64,000 nt of DNA, from contig JBOIBN010000002.1 of assembly GCA_050739575.1 (NCBI GenBank), forward strand, positions 15,371 through 79,370, written 5' to 3'. Positions 43,712 to 55,253 of this stretch are shown in pieces (the stretch's first letter is position 1; each line of letters opens with the position of its first letter). The notes beneath the pieces were generated by a model. The model was given only the letters and a program-made list of their open reading frames with translations. It was not told where the DNA came from and did no database searches. The DNA is from JBOIBN01 sp050739575. Its GTDB lineage: Bacteria > Pseudomonadota > Gammaproteobacteria > JAKDMP01. A program made the translations under genes and the position numbers.

Positions 43712-45028
43712 TTGGATTTTTCCCCCGAAGCGCTCGTTGGGATTCTGGCCGACTGGCCGCATCCGCACCGTTATGTGACGCTCGTGAGCGGCGGGCTCGA
43801 CTCTACCGTGCTGCTGCACGCGTTGGCCGAGGTTCGGCGGCGATTGGTGGCGCCGCTCGTCGTGCTTCATTTCGACCACGAGATTGCCGCTGATTCACCG
43901 CTCTGGGCCCGGCAGGTTGAACGCATGGCGGAAACACTGGGGTTGCCGTTTTTCCTCGAACGTCTTGCCATCGCGTCGTCCGATGCAGCGCTGGAAACAC
44001 GCGCGCGCAGCGCACGCTACGCGCGACTGTCGGCATGGATGACGCCGAATGACTGCTGTCTCACCGCTCATCACGCCGATGACCAAGCCGAGACTTTCCT
44101 CCTTCAGGCACTACGCGGCGCCGGTTCGGTCGGCCTCGCGGCCATGCCCCAGTTGCGCCGCTTCGGTTCCGGCTGGCTCGGCAGGCCGTTGCTGGCCTGG
44201 ACGCGCAGGCAACTTGAAAACCGGGCGCGAACGCAGAATCTCGAGTGGATTGAGGATCCCGGCAATCTCGATCCGGCAGCGGCCCGCAACTGGCTGCGTC
44301 AGCGGGTTTGGCCATCTCTTACCGATCGTTGGCCGGCGGCCTCGATCACACTGGCCCGAAGCGCCTCACAGGCGGCTGAAGCGGCCGCACTCGCCGCCGA
44401 ATGGGCCGATGAGGATCTGGCCCGTCATGCCAGCGCCTCCCCCGACCGCCTGCCGATCGGGGCACTGCTTGGATTGGGCCCCGCGCGCCGACGTAATTTG
44501 CTGCGTCACTGGATACGGAAGCGAGGGCTGTCCGTGCCGACGGCCGCGAAACTTGCGGAACTGGAGCGCGAGTTCATCGAGCGCGATCCCGGTGCACGGG
44601 CGACGTTGATGTGGCCGGGTGCCGAGGCGCACCGTTTCCGCGACATGCTCCATGTCCTGGCGCCGCTGCCACGTCCTTCGCCCGCAGCGATTACGCTTAC
44701 GTTGGGCGAATGGTCGGATCTGGGACCGCTGGGGCGAGTCGCGCTTTTCGCTGATCCACGAGGGCAAATGCGCCCCGTCGTAACGCAGGGAGCACTGACG
44801 CTTCGTTTCCGCGTCGGCGGCGAGACGCTGCGGCCGGCGGGTAATGCGCATCACCGCCCGCTCAAGAAACTGTTGCAGGAATCCGCGGTGCTGCCCTGGA
44901 TGCGGCCGCGGGTACCGTTACTTTATGTGGGCGATGAGCTGGCCGCCGTCGCCGGCCTGGATGTTGCGGCCGAGTATGCGGGGCGGGGCTGGTCGCTTCT
45001 CTGGGAAAATGCTCCGCCTCTGCGCTAG
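43712..45028 (+). CDS. tilS: tRNA(Ile)-lysidine synthase
   Basis: TilS converts cytidine 34 of tRNA(Ile)CAU to lysidine so that it reads AUA codons. The ATP PP-loop SGGLDSTVLLHALAEV is near the start, followed by LTAHHADDQAETFLLQALRG and, late, a TilS substrate-binding domain and C-terminal domain (FRVGGETLRPAGN, LKKLLQESAVLPWMR). TTG 43712 is chosen, giving 438 residues; a CTG at 43691 overlapping the accA stop is possible, and no ATG fits. TilS activity bears on the nearby AUA start of the lysozyme only loosely, since initiation is a separate process. Confidence 0.94.
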   Translation: MDFSPEALVGILADWPHPHRYVTLVSGGLDSTVLLHALAEVRRRLVAPLVVLHFDHEIAADSPLWARQVERMAETLGLPFFLERLAIASSDAALETRARSARYARLSAWMTPNDCCLTAHHADDQAETFLLQALRGAGSVGLAAMPQLRRFGSGWLGRPLLAWTRRQLENRARTQNLEWIEDPGNLDPAAARNWLRQRVWPSLTDRWPAASITLARSASQAAEAAALAAEWADEDLARHASASPDRLPIGALLGLGPARRRNLLRHWIRKRGLSVPTAAKLAELEREFIERDPGARATLMWPGAEAHRFRDMLHVLAPLPRPSPAAITLTLGEWSDLGPLGRVALFADPRGQMRPVVTQGALTLRFRVGGETLRPAGNAHHRPLKKLLQESAVLPWMRPRVPLLYVGDELAAVAGLDVAAEYAGRGWSLLWENAPPLR

Positions 45029-45046
45029 TCTTGAGAGCTAGCTGAA

Positions 45047-45190
45047 CTCTGATCAATTCGTCCGTGAATTGATCAGAGGCGGCAAGTCCGGCACATGTCC
45101 GAACCGCCTTACGCCGAATCAAGCACTTGCGTTTTTGATTCACGGTGGTGCATCCTTGCACCACACGGAAGCTCTGAATAAATCAGAGCT
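45047..45190 (+). promoter_or_regulatory. Three-hairpin leader between tilS and acs
   Basis: The 188-base spacer holds three inverted repeats: a perfect 13-bp stem with a 6-base loop (45047-45059 with 45066-45078), an 8-bp stem (45145-45152 with 45157-45164, 4-base loop), and an 8-bp stem (45170-45177 with 45183-45190, 5-base loop). The first and third share CTCTGA and its complement TCAGAG, so they could also pair with one another. The first might terminate tilS but lacks a T run. The last ends 26 bases before the acs ATG. Confidence 0.55.
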
Positions 45191-45216
45191 CCCTTAAAGC
45201 CGCAGGGAATCGGAAC

Positions 45217-47244
<2,028 letters not shown>

Positions 47245-47279
47245 CGGGCTGTCTGTATCAAGGTGTCGTGGGGCATAAA

Positions 47280-48035
47280 TTAACGGATGCGCCGGACGAA
47301 GACTTCTTTAGAGCCGTAACCGCTCACCACCAGCACATAACCGATCAACAGTTTCTTGATGACGATTTCGGGGTTCCGGAGATCAATCTGGAAATAGCCG
47401 GGGCCGGCCTGCTTCCAGATTTGGCCGTTCTCCAGACGAAAAATGGTATCACCCGACCAACCGTGGAAGTCCCCGTCGATCCGGCTTTCGATGCGTTTGG
47501 GTTCCTGTGTTCTGACGGGCGGGGCACCAAAAGCCTCGACGGCCGTGCTCGTGCTGCCCGGGGTGGACAACGCGCCCGGAGAAGGCTGGAGGGGGAGGGC
47601 TACTGGAGGCGTCGTTGGCGCCGAGGCGGCACAAAGATCGCGCACATTGCCTCGCAACCATGCGTTGAGCGCCGCTAGCTGATCCGGGTCAAGCTTGCTC
47701 AGACCGGACTGGTCGAAAACCGAAACGGTCATGAAGTCGCGCAGATCAATCGGCTGCGGACAGGCCCGTAAAGCGCCTGTACTCGAATCCGTCGCCGGGG
47801 TGGGGCACAAGCTCCAAGCGTTGTGGTCGAGCCAGTCATTCAGGCTTGCAAGTTGGTCGTGATCGAGCTGATTCAGTCCCGCCTGATTGAAGGTCGCCAC
47901 GGTCATGAGGTCACGCAAGTCAACCACTTGCGCACAGTTTTGTTGCGCCGCCGCCGCGGCAAAGCCGGGCATGACCACGCCGACGAACATACAGAACGTC
48001 AGGCCGGCACCCGCAGTGAGGCAGCGAATCCTCAT
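47280..48035 (-). CDS. Secreted hypothetical protein with a twofold internal repeat
   Basis: The 251-residue product starts MRIRCLTAGAGLTFCMFVG (ATG 48035), a signal peptide ending near AAA-AQQ. The body has two copies of one motif, DLRDLMTVATFNQAGLNQL (near residue 40) and DLRDFMTVSVFDQSGLSKL (near 94), each followed by a conserved block such as LDPDQLAALNAWL and ending in a cysteine. A Ser/Thr/Pro-rich linker leads to a C-terminal domain rich in aromatic and small residues (DTIFRLENGQIWKQAGPGYF). Motifs of the type GLxKLxPxQLxxLNxWL occur in proteobacterial envelope proteins of unknown function. It is convergent with acs. Confidence 0.7.
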   Translation of the reverse strand: MRIRCLTAGAGLTFCMFVGVVMPGFAAAAAQQNCAQVVDLRDLMTVATFNQAGLNQLDHDQLASLNDWLDHNAWSLCPTPATDSSTGALRACPQPIDLRDFMTVSVFDQSGLSKLDPDQLAALNAWLRGNVRDLCAASAPTTPPVALPLQPSPGALSTPGSTSTAVEAFGAPPVRTQEPKRIESRIDGDFHGWSGDTIFRLENGQIWKQAGPGYFQIDLRNPEIVIKKLLIGYVLVVSGYGSKEVFVRRIR

Positions 48036-48231
48036 TATTTCAGTATTCCCATTGTGCTTGTATCCTACCGAGGGCAAGCATAGCATTCCCGGGCGCCGGC
48101 CGAAAGTCGAAAAATAGCATCTGCTGTGACTCCGGATGGCCCAAAATTTTACCGGATTCGGGGCCGACGGCCTGTCCGGAGCGGCAGCCCCGGGTTTGCG
48201 CACCTGATGCCGTTCATTGCCAAACTGCCCC

Positions 48232-50478
48232 CTACCCGCGGCTTGCCGGCGGCGGCGGATGCAAAATCTTGGGTGCCGGGCTGGGTGGCGGCGGACATTC
48301 GCTCATGACCGGGGTCGGCGTGAGGGTGCCGCTATAGCTCGCAGTCGCCCAGTCCAGGCACATGTTGTGTTGTTCGGTCGTCGTTTGAAGGATTATGGGC
48401 GTGAACGTGAACTTGGCAACCACTGGCGGAAGGAGCGCCAAGTACTCACCCAGAATATCCGTGCTAGCTTCAAGTTCCATGTCGGGCGGAGAGAAATTTC
48501 CGTCATCGGCTTCTTTCAAATCCTTGAAGGCGGAATTTCCGTTAAGTTTGCGCCAGGCGTTGTCAAGTGCAAGGTTTGCGGCGCGCTCTTTCTCGCGATC
48601 GTTCTTGCGCGTTGCGAGATTCAACGATAGCGTGGTGCGCGCGGCCATCGCGCGTTCGGCGGCGACTTCGCGTTCGTAAAGCGCGAAGCGCGGATTACTC
48701 TTTACGGTCGTGGCGTAATAGTGTTCGAGGCGGGGCAGCGTCGCGTCTATGCCGTCCTTGAGGGGCGTGTAATCGGCCGGGGCAATCTGTTTCCACGGCA
48801 GGGCATTCGGGTAGGTTCCTTCGCCGAACTGCCTATCGTCAATGGCGGAAGGCAGGGCGATATCGGGCAGCACCCCCCTGAGCTGGGTGCTCGAGCCATT
48901 TACACGGAAAAACTGCGCCGTGGTCAACTTGAGTTCTCCAGCCTTGAATCCCGGCAGGTAATTGTCGAGGTCCAGCAACTGTTGCACCGTGCCCTTGCCC
49001 CAAGTGGGCGACCCGATCACAAGGGCCCGCTGGTAGTCCTTTAGTGCACCGACAAAAATCTCGGTGGCAGAGGCGCTGAAACGATTGATGAGCACGGCAA
49101 GCGGCCCGTCCCATACGATTTTCTCGTCACGCGGCGTATCAAGCACTTGGGGACTGCCGCTGCGATCTTCCACCTGCACGACCGGACCATGCGGAATGAA
49201 GAGTCCCGTGAGCGCTGCCGCTTCTTCCAGCGAACCGCCGCCGTTATTGCGCAAATCGAGCAAAATGCCGGAGACATCCTGCTTTTTAAGTTCACTTATC
49301 AGGGCTGCGACATCGTGGGAAACGCTGGTGTAGTTTTTCTCGTCGTCGTTTGCAGCCTGGAAATTCAAGTAGAACGATGGAATGGTGATGATGCCGATAC
49401 GGTAGCCCGTGGCGCCTCGCTTGACGAGCATCGTTCTGGCAGTGGCCCGTTCGGCTTCGAGTTCGATGGTGTTGCGCACGAAAGTCAGCATCTTTTCCAA
49501 GCCGCCTGGAAGTACGCCGGCGGGAAGAATTTCGAGCCGCACTGTGGAGTCCTTCGGGCCACGAATCTTCTTTACCACGTCGTCCAAGCGCCAGCCGACG
49601 ACATCGGTCATTTTCCCGTCTTTGCCTTCGGCGACGCCGACAATCCGGTCGCCGGGCTTCAGTTCGCCGCCCTTCGCCGCGGGACCGCCGGGCAGGATCC
49701 GAACCACTGTTACATAGCCGTCGTTGTCGGAGAGCTGTGCGCCAACGCCTTCGAGCTGCAGGCTCATCGCAATCTGAAACTGCTGTGCCTCGAAGGGAGA
49801 GAAGTAGGAACTGTGAGGGTCTTCCGTCTCCGCGTAAGCGTTCATGAAGGCGTCGAACACATCGTTCGAGTTCGTGCGGGCCGCGACATTCAACACGTAG
49901 CGATAGCGCTTGAGAAGCACCTTCTGGGTCTCGCCCCAGTTTTTGCCGGCAAGCAGCAGAGTAAGCACATCGTTGGTGGTGCGTTTTTGCCACAGTTGAT
50001 CCAGCGCGTTCTGATCCTTGGGCCAAGGCGTTTTGAGTTGGCTGAAACGAAAAATCTCGTCACTGTCGAGTTTGGGCTCTTTATCAAGAAGGCTCAATGC
50101 GTAATTAATCTGTTTGTTGACCCTCTTCATGTATGTCTGGTAGATATCGAAGGCAGGCTCGAGATCTCCGTGCTTAAGGTCGGCGGCGAGTTCACCGTCG
50201 TAACGGTGAAAGCGGTCGATATCGGCTTGGGTAAAATATGAACGACCGGGATCCAGATCGTCGAAGTACTGGTCGAGAATCGCATGTGCGAGTTTCGAAT
50301 CCAAGAGCTTGTCGGGGTAGTGTTTGCTTTGCATCACGTCCACTACCGTGCGCGCTATCAATACCTGGCGCGGTTGAGGGGAGAGCGCACTCGCCGGCGC
50401 GGGCGCCGCCGTATCGGCGATGGCGGTCGTCGCCGCAAACAGCAGACAGAGCAGAATCGGGACTCGACGCATAATCAT
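48232..50478 (-). CDS. prc: Tail-specific protease (C-terminal processing peptidase, S41)
   Basis: The 748-residue periplasmic protease degrades or processes proteins with nonpolar C-termini, including SsrA-tagged ones, and acts on peptidoglycan hydrolases. A signal peptide (MIMRRVPILLCLLFAATTAIA) precedes an N-terminal domain, a PDZ domain (about 240-320) and the S41 core with the Ser in NRFSASATEIFVGAL and the Lys in GSPTWGKGTVQQL. It lies on the minus strand, 196 bases before the secreted protein. The length is close to E. coli Prc. Confidence 0.93.
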   Translation of the reverse strand: MIMRRVPILLCLLFAATTAIADTAAPAPASALSPQPRQVLIARTVVDVMQSKHYPDKLLDSKLAHAILDQYFDDLDPGRSYFTQADIDRFHRYDGELAADLKHGDLEPAFDIYQTYMKRVNKQINYALSLLDKEPKLDSDEIFRFSQLKTPWPKDQNALDQLWQKRTTNDVLTLLLAGKNWGETQKVLLKRYRYVLNVAARTNSNDVFDAFMNAYAETEDPHSSYFSPFEAQQFQIAMSLQLEGVGAQLSDNDGYVTVVRILPGGPAAKGGELKPGDRIVGVAEGKDGKMTDVVGWRLDDVVKKIRGPKDSTVRLEILPAGVLPGGLEKMLTFVRNTIELEAERATARTMLVKRGATGYRIGIITIPSFYLNFQAANDDEKNYTSVSHDVAALISELKKQDVSGILLDLRNNGGGSLEEAAALTGLFIPHGPVVQVEDRSGSPQVLDTPRDEKIVWDGPLAVLINRFSASATEIFVGALKDYQRALVIGSPTWGKGTVQQLLDLDNYLPGFKAGELKLTTAQFFRVNGSSTQLRGVLPDIALPSAIDDRQFGEGTYPNALPWKQIAPADYTPLKDGIDATLPRLEHYYATTVKSNPRFALYEREVAAERAMAARTTLSLNLATRKNDREKERAANLALDNAWRKLNGNSAFKDLKEADDGNFSPPDMELEASTDILGEYLALLPPVVAKFTFTPIILQTTTEQHNMCLDWATASYSGTLTPTPVMSECPPPPSPAPKILHPPPPASRG

Positions 50479-50549
50479 CCTTGTAAGCAGACGGTCGGCA
50501 CGTTAACACAGAGCCCGGTGCCGTTTGGTCCTAAAAAGTTGAATTTGAA

Positions 50550-52319
50550 TCAGGCGCGTGCGCCGCGTGCGGCCGGCTCTTCCAATGTTTTGCTCACGCG
50601 CCGATGCTCGCTGCGCAGGCGATCCGGCAGTCGCTTGCCGTAAGTGTCGAGATAGTCACCGATCGCGGCATATTCTTCACACCATTGTCCGGCATCTACC
50701 GCCAGAAGCGCCTTCATGGTCGCACCGTCCACGGCGAGGCCTTGGGTATCGATGGCCCGGGGAGTGGGAACGAAGCCGATGGGGGTTTCCACCGCATCAC
50801 CCTTGCCCTCGCAACGATCGAGTACCCAGCGCAGGACGCGCAGATTCTCACCGAAGCCCGGCCACAGGAACTTCCCGTCCTTGCCCTTGCGAAACCAGTT
50901 GACATGGAAAATACGTGGCGGATTTTTCGAGCGTTCGGCGAAGGTCAGCCAGTAAGCCCAATAATCCGCAAAATTGTAGCCGCAAAACGGCTTCATGGCC
51001 ATCGGGTCGCGGCGCACGGCGCCAACCTTGCCGGCCGCCGCCGCGGTCGTCTCCGAGGCCATCCCGGCGCCGACGAGCACGCCGTGTTCCCAGTCTTGGG
51101 CCTCGTAGATCAACGGGGCCAGTTCTGCCCGGCGGCCGCCGAACAGAATCGCCGAAATGGGCACGCCTTCGACAGCCTCGGCTTCAGGCGAATAGCTAGG
51201 GTTCTGCTTCGCCGATACGGTGAATCGTGAATTCGGGTGAGCCGCCGGACCGCGGGCGGGATCGTAGGGCCGACCCTGCCAGTCGGTAACTGGCTCGCCG
51301 TCTTTTTTCCCTTCCCACCACGGTTCGTTGTCTGCCGTAACAGCGACGTTGGTGAAAATCGTATTCTTTCGAATTGTGTCGTAGGCATTCTTGTTGGTTT
51401 TCTCGTTGGTGCCGGGTACAACGCCGAAGTAACCCGCCTCGGGATTAATGGCCCACAACCGCCCGTCTTCGCCGACATGCAGCCAAGCGATGTCGTCGCC
51501 CACCGTCCATACCTTCCAGCCCGGATAGGAAGCCGGCGGGATAAGCATGGCGAGATTGGTCTTACCGCAGGCCGAGGGGAACGCCGCTACGATGTAACGG
51601 GTTTCTCCTGCCGGATTCTGGATGCCGACGATGAGCATGTGCTCGGCGAGCCAGCCCTCGTCGCGTGCCTGCCAGCTCGCGATCCTGAGCGCATGGCACT
51701 TCTTGCCGAGCAGCGCATTGCCGCCGTAGCCGGAGCCGAAGCTCTTGATCATCCGCTCTTCCGGGAAATGCATGATGTAGCGGCGGTCGGGCGACAGATC
51801 GCCAATCGAATGCAGTCCGCGCACGAAGGCTTCGCCCTTTTCGATGCGGGTGAGCGCCTGTGCGCCCATGCGGGTCATGATCTGCATGTTGGCGACAACA
51901 TAGGGGCTGTCGGTAATTTCCACGCCAAGGCGTGCGTGCGGCGAGTCGATCGGTCCCATGCAGTAGGGTATGACGTAAAGCGTGCGGCCTTTCATCGCGC
52001 CCTTGAACAGGGCATCCACCCTGGCATGCGCATCGTCCGGCGCCATCCAGTGATTGTTGGGGCCGGCGTCAGCCTCGTTCCTGCAGCAGATGAAGGTAAG
52101 ATGTTCGACTCGCGCGACATCGGACGGGTTCGAACGGTGGAGATAACAGCCGGGGTAGGTTTTTTGATTGAGTTCGATCAACGAGCCGTCGTCGAGCATG
52201 CCGTCCGCCAAGCGCCGAAACTCTTCGTCGCTGCCGTCGCACCAATGGATATCATCGGGTTGCGTCAGACGAGCCACCTCGTCCACCCAGTCGGAAAGCG
52301 CTCGATTTGTCGTCGTCAT
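50550..52319 (-). CDS. pckG: Phosphoenolpyruvate carboxykinase, GTP-dependent
   Basis: The 589-residue enzyme converts oxaloacetate to phosphoenolpyruvate in gluconeogenesis. The start MTTTNRALSDWVDEVARL (ATG 52319) follows GGAG and the frame extends upstream to 52400 without family match. GTP-type motifs include IVAAFPSACGKTNLAMLIPP (the P-loop), TVGDDIAWLH and FCGYNFADYW, unlike the ATP-type enzyme of E. coli. A TATAAT on the minus strand at 52392-52387 may be its -10 element. Together with Acs, it allows growth on C2 compounds if glyoxylate genes exist elsewhere. Confidence 0.95.
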   Translation of the reverse strand: MTTTNRALSDWVDEVARLTQPDDIHWCDGSDEEFRRLADGMLDDGSLIELNQKTYPGCYLHRSNPSDVARVEHLTFICCRNEADAGPNNHWMAPDDAHARVDALFKGAMKGRTLYVIPYCMGPIDSPHARLGVEITDSPYVVANMQIMTRMGAQALTRIEKGEAFVRGLHSIGDLSPDRRYIMHFPEERMIKSFGSGYGGNALLGKKCHALRIASWQARDEGWLAEHMLIVGIQNPAGETRYIVAAFPSACGKTNLAMLIPPASYPGWKVWTVGDDIAWLHVGEDGRLWAINPEAGYFGVVPGTNEKTNKNAYDTIRKNTIFTNVAVTADNEPWWEGKKDGEPVTDWQGRPYDPARGPAAHPNSRFTVSAKQNPSYSPEAEAVEGVPISAILFGGRRAELAPLIYEAQDWEHGVLVGAGMASETTAAAAGKVGAVRRDPMAMKPFCGYNFADYWAYWLTFAERSKNPPRIFHVNWFRKGKDGKFLWPGFGENLRVLRWVLDRCEGKGDAVETPIGFVPTPRAIDTQGLAVDGATMKALLAVDAGQWCEEYAAIGDYLDTYGKRLPDRLRSEHRRVSKTLEEPAARGARA

Positions 52320-52386
52320 TTTGTCCGGCTCCTGTCGGGAAACAATACACTGGCGCCATGCCGAAATATGCAGAGCCAGAAAAGTA

Positions 52387-52392
52387 ATTATA
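52387..52392 (-). promoter_or_regulatory. -10 hexamer for pckG
   Basis: An exact TATAAT on the minus strand lies 68 bases before the pckG ATG in the divergent pckG-yoaA spacer. No good -35 hexamer is seen at 16-18 bases, so regulation by an activator is possible. Confidence 0.4.
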
Positions 52393-52417
52393 ACGCCCAC
52401 GCCCTTTTACTTGCCCG

Positions 52418-54346
52418 ATGAGCCTTGCTGAAACCACGGTCTCGCTGCTCGGCGGTGACGGCCTCTTCAAGCACAATGTTCCGGGCTTCGCGCCGCGGGA
52501 CGGCCAGATGGAGCTGGCCGCCGCTATCGCCGCAGCCATCGAATCCGGCGAACATCTCGTTGCGGAAGCTGGTACGGGTATCGGCAAGACCTTCGCTTAT
52601 CTCGTTCCCATTCTTGCCGGCCGCCGCCGCGCCCTCATTTCCACCGCGACGCGTACGCTTCAGGATCAACTCTTCGAGCATGATCTTCCGCTTGCCGCGC
52701 GCGCCCTCGGCCGCCCGCTCACCGTTGCCGTGCTCAAGGGCCGCCGCAATTATCTTTGCCGTGAACGCTGGCTGCGCCTCAGTGAAGACTGGGTAGGCGC
52801 GCAGGGGCTGGGGATTGCTCCGGAGGCACTCGAAACCTGGGCCCGCGCGACCCTTACCGGCGACCTAGCCGAACTCCCCCAGTCCGGCGATCCAGCCGCC
52901 CTGGCGCGGCTGCTCACGGTAAGCACCGATGCCTGCCTCGGCAAGACCTGTTCCGAATACGGACGCTGCCATGTCTATGCTGCTCGCCGACGCGCGCTGG
53001 AAGCCGATGTGGCGATCGTCAATCACAGCCTGCTGATCGCCGATTGCGTGCTGAAGGCCGAGGGCGCCGGAGATTTGCTGGGTGCTGCCGAGGTCGTAGT
53101 CGTGGACGAGGCACATGCCCTGGTGGAAACTGCGCGCCTGAATCTCGGCGAATCGCTTTCGCTTGCACAGCTCGCCGAACTTGCGAACGATGCCGACCGC
53201 GCAGTGGCCGCGGCACTGGGTCCGCTTCCGGAAGTAGAACAATCGGTACTTGCGCTCGCCGCGGCGACCCGGATGACGATCGGGTGGATCGAACCCGGAC
53301 GCTATGCCTGGGGCGAAATCGAGGAACGGTTCGTGCCCGCACTGACCGCAGTCGCCGAGGCGCTTGCCGATCTGCAAATCCGGCTCGAGGCCCTGCCCGA
53401 GGCTGCGGCGCTCGCGCTCAGGACGAGTACCTTTGCCGCCCGGCTGCAGCGATTCACCGACGGCGGTAACGATGAGGAGACATGGTTCCGCTGGGCGGAG
53501 GTCCGGACCGGCAACCGGTTGAGTCTGCACCTGAGTCCACTCGAACCGGGAGAGATTCTCTCCGCACGGATCGAGGAAAGCGCTGCGAGCTGGATCTTCT
53601 CCTCCGCAACGCTTGCGATCGCCGGCCGCTTCGACGGTATCGTGCGTGAACTCGGACTCGCAGCACCACGAACGCTGCTGATCGGCAGCCCCTTCGACTA
53701 TGCGCGTCAGGCACGCTTATATCTGCCGCCGAATCTTCCGGACGTGGACGATCCGACCCATACGGCAGCGGTGATTAGCGCAGCCGAGCCGCTGATCCGG
53801 GCGGCGGAGGGCGGCTGCTTCATGCTCTTTACCAGTCACCGTGAACTGGAACGCGGCGCCGCGGCGATCCACGCCTGCAGTCTTCCCTATCCCATCTTCA
53901 TCCAGGGGGAAGCGCCGCGGGCACGGCTGCTGGAAGGTTTCCGCGCCGCGGGCAACGGGGTGCTTTGCGGAACGGCCAGCTTCCGCGCAGGGGTGGACGT
54001 CAAGGGAAACGCGCTCGTCCTGGTCGTGATAGACCGTTTGCCGTTTGCCTCTCCCGCCGATCCCTTGCTTCGTGCACGGCTGAATCATTGCCGCGCCGGG
54101 GGAGGTAATCCGTTTGCCGACATTCAGCTTCCAGAGGCCGCAATGGCCCTCAAACAGGGGGCGGGGCGTTTGATTCGCGATGTTGGCGATCACGGTGTCC
54201 TCATGATCTGCGATTCGCGCATTTCCTCGCGTGGCTATGGCCGCATATTTATCGACAGCCTGCTGCCGATGCCCGTCATCACGGACGGGCGTGAAGCCGC
54301 AGCCTTCCTTGCCGCCGGTCTGCCCAGCACGAGCGCATGCGCCTGA
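52418..54346 (+). CDS. DinG/YoaA-family ATP-dependent helicase
   Basis: The 642-residue XPD-like superfamily 2 helicase has Walker A AEAGTGIGKTFAYLVP (about residue 50), the DEAH box in VVVDEAHALVETA and a late QGAGRLIRD (motif VI). Iron-sulphur-cluster cysteines are in NYLCRERW and DACLGKTCSEYGRC, as in YoaA and DinG. The length and the early start of the helicase core (no N-terminal nuclease) fit YoaA, which unwinds forked DNA and aids tolerance of replication-chain terminators. It overlaps tsaB by 10 bases. Confidence 0.92.
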   Translation: MSLAETTVSLLGGDGLFKHNVPGFAPRDGQMELAAAIAAAIESGEHLVAEAGTGIGKTFAYLVPILAGRRRALISTATRTLQDQLFEHDLPLAARALGRPLTVAVLKGRRNYLCRERWLRLSEDWVGAQGLGIAPEALETWARATLTGDLAELPQSGDPAALARLLTVSTDACLGKTCSEYGRCHVYAARRRALEADVAIVNHSLLIADCVLKAEGAGDLLGAAEVVVVDEAHALVETARLNLGESLSLAQLAELANDADRAVAAALGPLPEVEQSVLALAAATRMTIGWIEPGRYAWGEIEERFVPALTAVAEALADLQIRLEALPEAAALALRTSTFAARLQRFTDGGNDEETWFRWAEVRTGNRLSLHLSPLEPGEILSARIEESAASWIFSSATLAIAGRFDGIVRELGLAAPRTLLIGSPFDYARQARLYLPPNLPDVDDPTHTAAVISAAEPLIRAAEGGCFMLFTSHRELERGAAAIHACSLPYPIFIQGEAPRARLLEGFRAAGNGVLCGTASFRAGVDVKGNALVLVVIDRLPFASPADPLLRARLNHCRAGGGNPFADIQLPEAAMALKQGAGRLIRDVGDHGVLMICDSRISSRGYGRIFIDSLLPMPVITDGREAAAFLAAGLPSTSACA

Positions 54347-55014
54347 TCGCGCTGGATACCGCGCCGGGCACGGCCACGCTTAGTCTTCTGACGGACGGCG
54401 GTGTTGCCCACTGCTGGCAGGGTGGTGAGCGCCCCGGCCCCCGCTCGGTGCTAGCGGCATTGCGCGTTCTGCTCGACGAGGCGGGGGGCCGGTTGCAGGA
54501 TCTCGATGCAATTGCCTTCGGGCGCGGACCGGGCGCCTTCACCGGCGTGCGGCTCGGGGTTGCATTGGCTCAGGGCCTAGCCCTCGGCTCCGGCTTGCCG
54601 TTGATCGCGGTATCGGAACTTGCGGCGCTTGCCCTGCGGGCCCACCGCGAACACGGCTGGCGGCGAGTGCTCGCATGCATGGACGCCCGCCGGGGAGAGG
54701 TGTACTGGGCCGCTTATGTCTGCGACGAAGCCGAGCCAAGACCGCTTACGACAGAAGCCCTAGCGGCGCCTGCGGCCGTTTCTCCTGCCGCCGGCGAGTG
54801 GTACCTGGCGGGTTCCGGAGCACCGCTACTCGCCGCCGCGGGTTTGCCGTTCACGGCGTTGGATTCGACTCTGGTGCCGGATGCCGAGGCCGTAGCGGCG
54901 CTTGCTTCGCTACAATTTGCCCGCGGTGACATGATCACGATGGAGCAAGCGAGACCGGTATACTTGCGCAGGCAAGTGACGACTCCTCGCCGTAACGCCA
55001 CGACTTCTCCATAA
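54337..55014 (+). CDS. tsaB: tRNA threonylcarbamoyladenosine modification protein TsaB
   Basis: The 225-residue ASKHA-fold protein partners TsaD and TsaE in making the t6A modification of tRNAs reading ANN codons. It begins MRLIALDTAPGTATLSLL, with the signature FGRGPGAFTGVRLGVALAQG near residue 65. The C-terminus has MEQARPVYLRRQVTTPR. The start overlaps the yoaA stop. A 10-bp hairpin overlaps its stop codon and could end the operon. Confidence 0.93.
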   Translation: MRLIALDTAPGTATLSLLTDGGVAHCWQGGERPGPRSVLAALRVLLDEAGGRLQDLDAIAFGRGPGAFTGVRLGVALAQGLALGSGLPLIAVSELAALALRAHREHGWRRVLACMDARRGEVYWAAYVCDEAEPRPLTTEALAAPAAVSPAAGEWYLAGSGAPLLAAAGLPFTALDSTLVPDAEAVAALASLQFARGDMITMEQARPVYLRRQVTTPRRNATTSP

Positions 55015-55048
55015 CGGGACGCCCCGGCTTGATCGGCCGCGTCCCGTT
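55013..55048 (+). terminator. Hairpin terminator candidate after tsaB
   Basis: A perfect 10-bp stem (AACGGGACGC at 55013-55022 with GCGTCCCGTT at 55039-55048) encloses a 16-base loop. It starts within the tsaB stop codon and is not followed by a strong T run. The rest of the 239-base gap to the next gene shows only a lone TACAAT (55159-55164). Confidence 0.5.
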
Positions 55049-55253
55049 GCCTGCGGATTGTGCGGTTTTTCGGCCTGAAGCCGGTGAACACTCCGGCAGT
55101 CGAACCTTTTTCCAGTACTTGGTCGCAGATCGAGAAACGACGGCCTGACTTGCTTAAATACAATGGAGTGTAAGGTCTCTTTGTTTATCGAAACCGGGGA
55201 ACGCATCCCCGAGCAGGGATACGGTCGTCGCCGTAAGGAAGTAGATTCGGATT

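Noticed and set aside
45047..45078. First hairpin after tilS as a Rho-independent terminator
   Set aside because: The stem is strong, but no T run follows on either side, so it was reported as part of a leader rather than as a terminator.
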